Shown in pieces: positions 6,488 to 7,259 of a stretch of 7,259 nt of DNA (positions are counted from its first letter, which is position 1; each line of letters begins with the position of its first letter). The stretch covers positions 1-7,259 of the forward strand of contig NVRR01000160.1 in the NCBI GenBank assembly GCA_002732675.1, written 5' to 3'. The DNA comes from Sneathiella sp. Lineage in GTDB: Bacteria > Pseudomonadota > Alphaproteobacteria > Sneathiellales > Sneathiellaceae. The position numbers and the translations under genes are program-made. The notes under the pieces are model-generated. The model was not told the origin of the DNA, ran no database searches, and was given only the letters and a program-made list of their open reading frames with translations.

Positions 6488-6519
6488 GCCAAAGAGGGTA
6501 GCTTTTTGGCACGCTTTTT
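6488..6519 (+). terminator. Candidate Rho-independent terminator after AsmA
   Basis: GCCAAAGAG (6488-6496) pairs with CTTTTTGGC (6502-6510) as a 9-bp stem with one G-U pair and a five-base loop (GGTAG). The run TTTTT at 6515-6519 follows after a 4-base gap. It lies 14 bp past the AsmA stop codon. The stem is only moderately GC-rich and the T-run is offset, so efficiency may be partial and some read-through into the decarboxylase gene is possible. Confidence 0.45.
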
Positions 6520-6549
6520 CAGGTTACATAAAAAAAGGAAATAAACGCG

Positions 6550-7259
6550 ATGGCCGTGCATTCTAAGAATGATATCCGGGCAAATCTTCTTGACGATATC
6601 TATGCGACCTCTGCTCTCTCAAACGCCATACCCAAATACCGAATGCCGGACAGTGAAAATGACCCGGTTCAGGTCAAGCAAATCATCCATGATGAATTAC
6701 TGTTGGATGGCAATTCCCGACAAAACCTGGCGACCTTTTGTCAAACCTGGCTGGAGCCGCAAGTGCATGAACTGATGGATGAATGCATGGGCAAGAATAT
6801 GATCGACAGGGATGAATATCCGCAAACAGCTGAGCTTGAGGCACGCTGCGTCCATATGCTGGCAGATCTGTGGAATTCACCAGAGGCCGCGGATACGGTT
6901 GGCTGCTCAACCACGGGATCGAGCGAAGCGGCCATGCTTGGCGGTATGGCAATGAAATGGAACTGGCGCGACAAAAGAAAAGCCGCGGGCAAGTCTACAG
7001 ATAAACCCAACCTGATTACAGGCCCGGTACAAGTCTGCTGGCATAAATTCGCCCGCTACTGGGATATTGAACTTCGGGAAATTCCCATGGAAGAAGGGCG
7101 TCTGTTAATGACCCCCGATGAAGTTCTGAAAAGATGTGATGAAAATACCATCGGCGTCGTCCCTACACTGGGCGTAACCTTTACCTGTCAATACGAGCCG
7201 GTGGCGGAAGTAGCCGCCGCTCTCGATGATTTGCAGGCCCGCACTGGCCTCGATATCCC
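6550..7259 (+). CDS. gadB: Glutamate decarboxylase, N-terminal half (partial)
   Basis: The first 236 codons of a PLP-dependent glutamate decarboxylase, cut by the window end; enterobacterial GadB is about 466 residues. The enzyme converts L-glutamate to GABA and CO2 and consumes a proton, which is the basis of acid resistance when paired with a glutamate/GABA antiporter. Long stretches recall E. coli Gad[12 protein letters not shown] (57-67, containing the substrate-site threonine T62), [15 protein letters not shown] (123-137, phosphate-binding loop), [15 protein letters not shown] (158-172, with Q161 at the place of the glutamine that stacks on PLP), and [14 protein letters not shown]. The PLP-binding lysine lies beyond the window. 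The ATG at 6550 is preceded by AAGGAA (6535-6540), 9 nt away. The gene is separated from AsmA by 76 bp and a probable terminator. No antiporter or regulator gene is visible, so its role in acid resistance here is unproven. Confidence 0.93.
   Translation, partial: MAVHSKNDIRANLLDDIYATSALSNAIPKYRMPDSENDPVQVKQIIHDELLLDGNSRQNLATFCQTWLEPQVHELMDECMGKNMIDRDEYPQTAELEARCVHMLADLWNSPEAADTVGCSTTGSSEAAMLGGMAMKWNWRDKRKAAGKSTDKPNLITGPVQVCWHKFARYWDIELREIPMEEGRLLMTPDEVLKRCDENTIGVVPTLGVTFTCQYEPVAEVAAALDDLQARTGLDI

Noticed and set aside
1..7259. Defence system, mobile element or novel multi-gene cassette.
   Set aside because: All genes belong to common chromosomal families; no integrase, transposase, terminal repeats, CRISPR repeats or toxin-antitoxin pair was found.

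Overview
The window looks like chromosomal DNA of a moderate-GC Gram-negative bacterium, most likely an alphaproteobacterium. Three things suggest this: the upstream pair is a DUF4159-protein tail joined by ATGA to a large VWA/amidotransferase-like membrane protein, a pairing typical of alphaproteobacterial MoxR/DUF58 operons; there is a secreted DUF1194 protein; and there is an AsmA-type envelope protein. This placement rests on recalled family distribution, not on a search. No rRNA, tRNA, CRISPR array, insertion sequence or phage gene was seen.

Layout, left to right. (1) 1-131 is the 3' end of a DUF4159-family gene, overlapping by ATGA with (2) 128-2215, a 695-residue membrane-anchored protein with a VWA-like and a GATase1-like region. 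(3) 2174-2704 on the minus strand is a YhbS-type GNAT acetyltransferase whose 3' end overlaps gene 2 tail to tail by 42 bp. (4) 2705-2987 is a divergent intergenic region with an imperfect direct repeat in front of (5) 2988-3605, a flavin reductase-like FMN-binding split-barrel protein. (6) 3611-4297 on the minus strand is an exported DUF1194 VWA-fold protein, convergent with gene 5 and only 5 bp from it. (7) 4298-4463 is an AT-rich divergent control region with three TGACA-type elements, two of them forming a perfect 10-bp inverted repeat. (8) 4464-6473 is an AsmA-family protein. (9) 6474-6549 holds a probable terminator hairpin. (10) From 6550 to the window end is the N-terminal half of a glutamate decarboxylase.

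The genes are mostly short, independent units and not one pathway. Genes 1 and 2 clearly belong to one translationally coupled operon that begins upstream of the window. The AsmA protein (envelope lipid homeostasis) and the DUF1194 protein (periplasmic or secreted) share a divergent regulatory region and could be co-regulated, but that is inference. Glutamate decarboxylase, known for acid resistance and GABA production, probably forms its own unit after AsmA. I found no convincing undescribed multi-gene system. The best leads are the operator-like repeats at 4361-4413 and 2917-2963, an altered acetyl-CoA loop in the GNAT protein, and in-frame tandem duplications in an AsmA linker.
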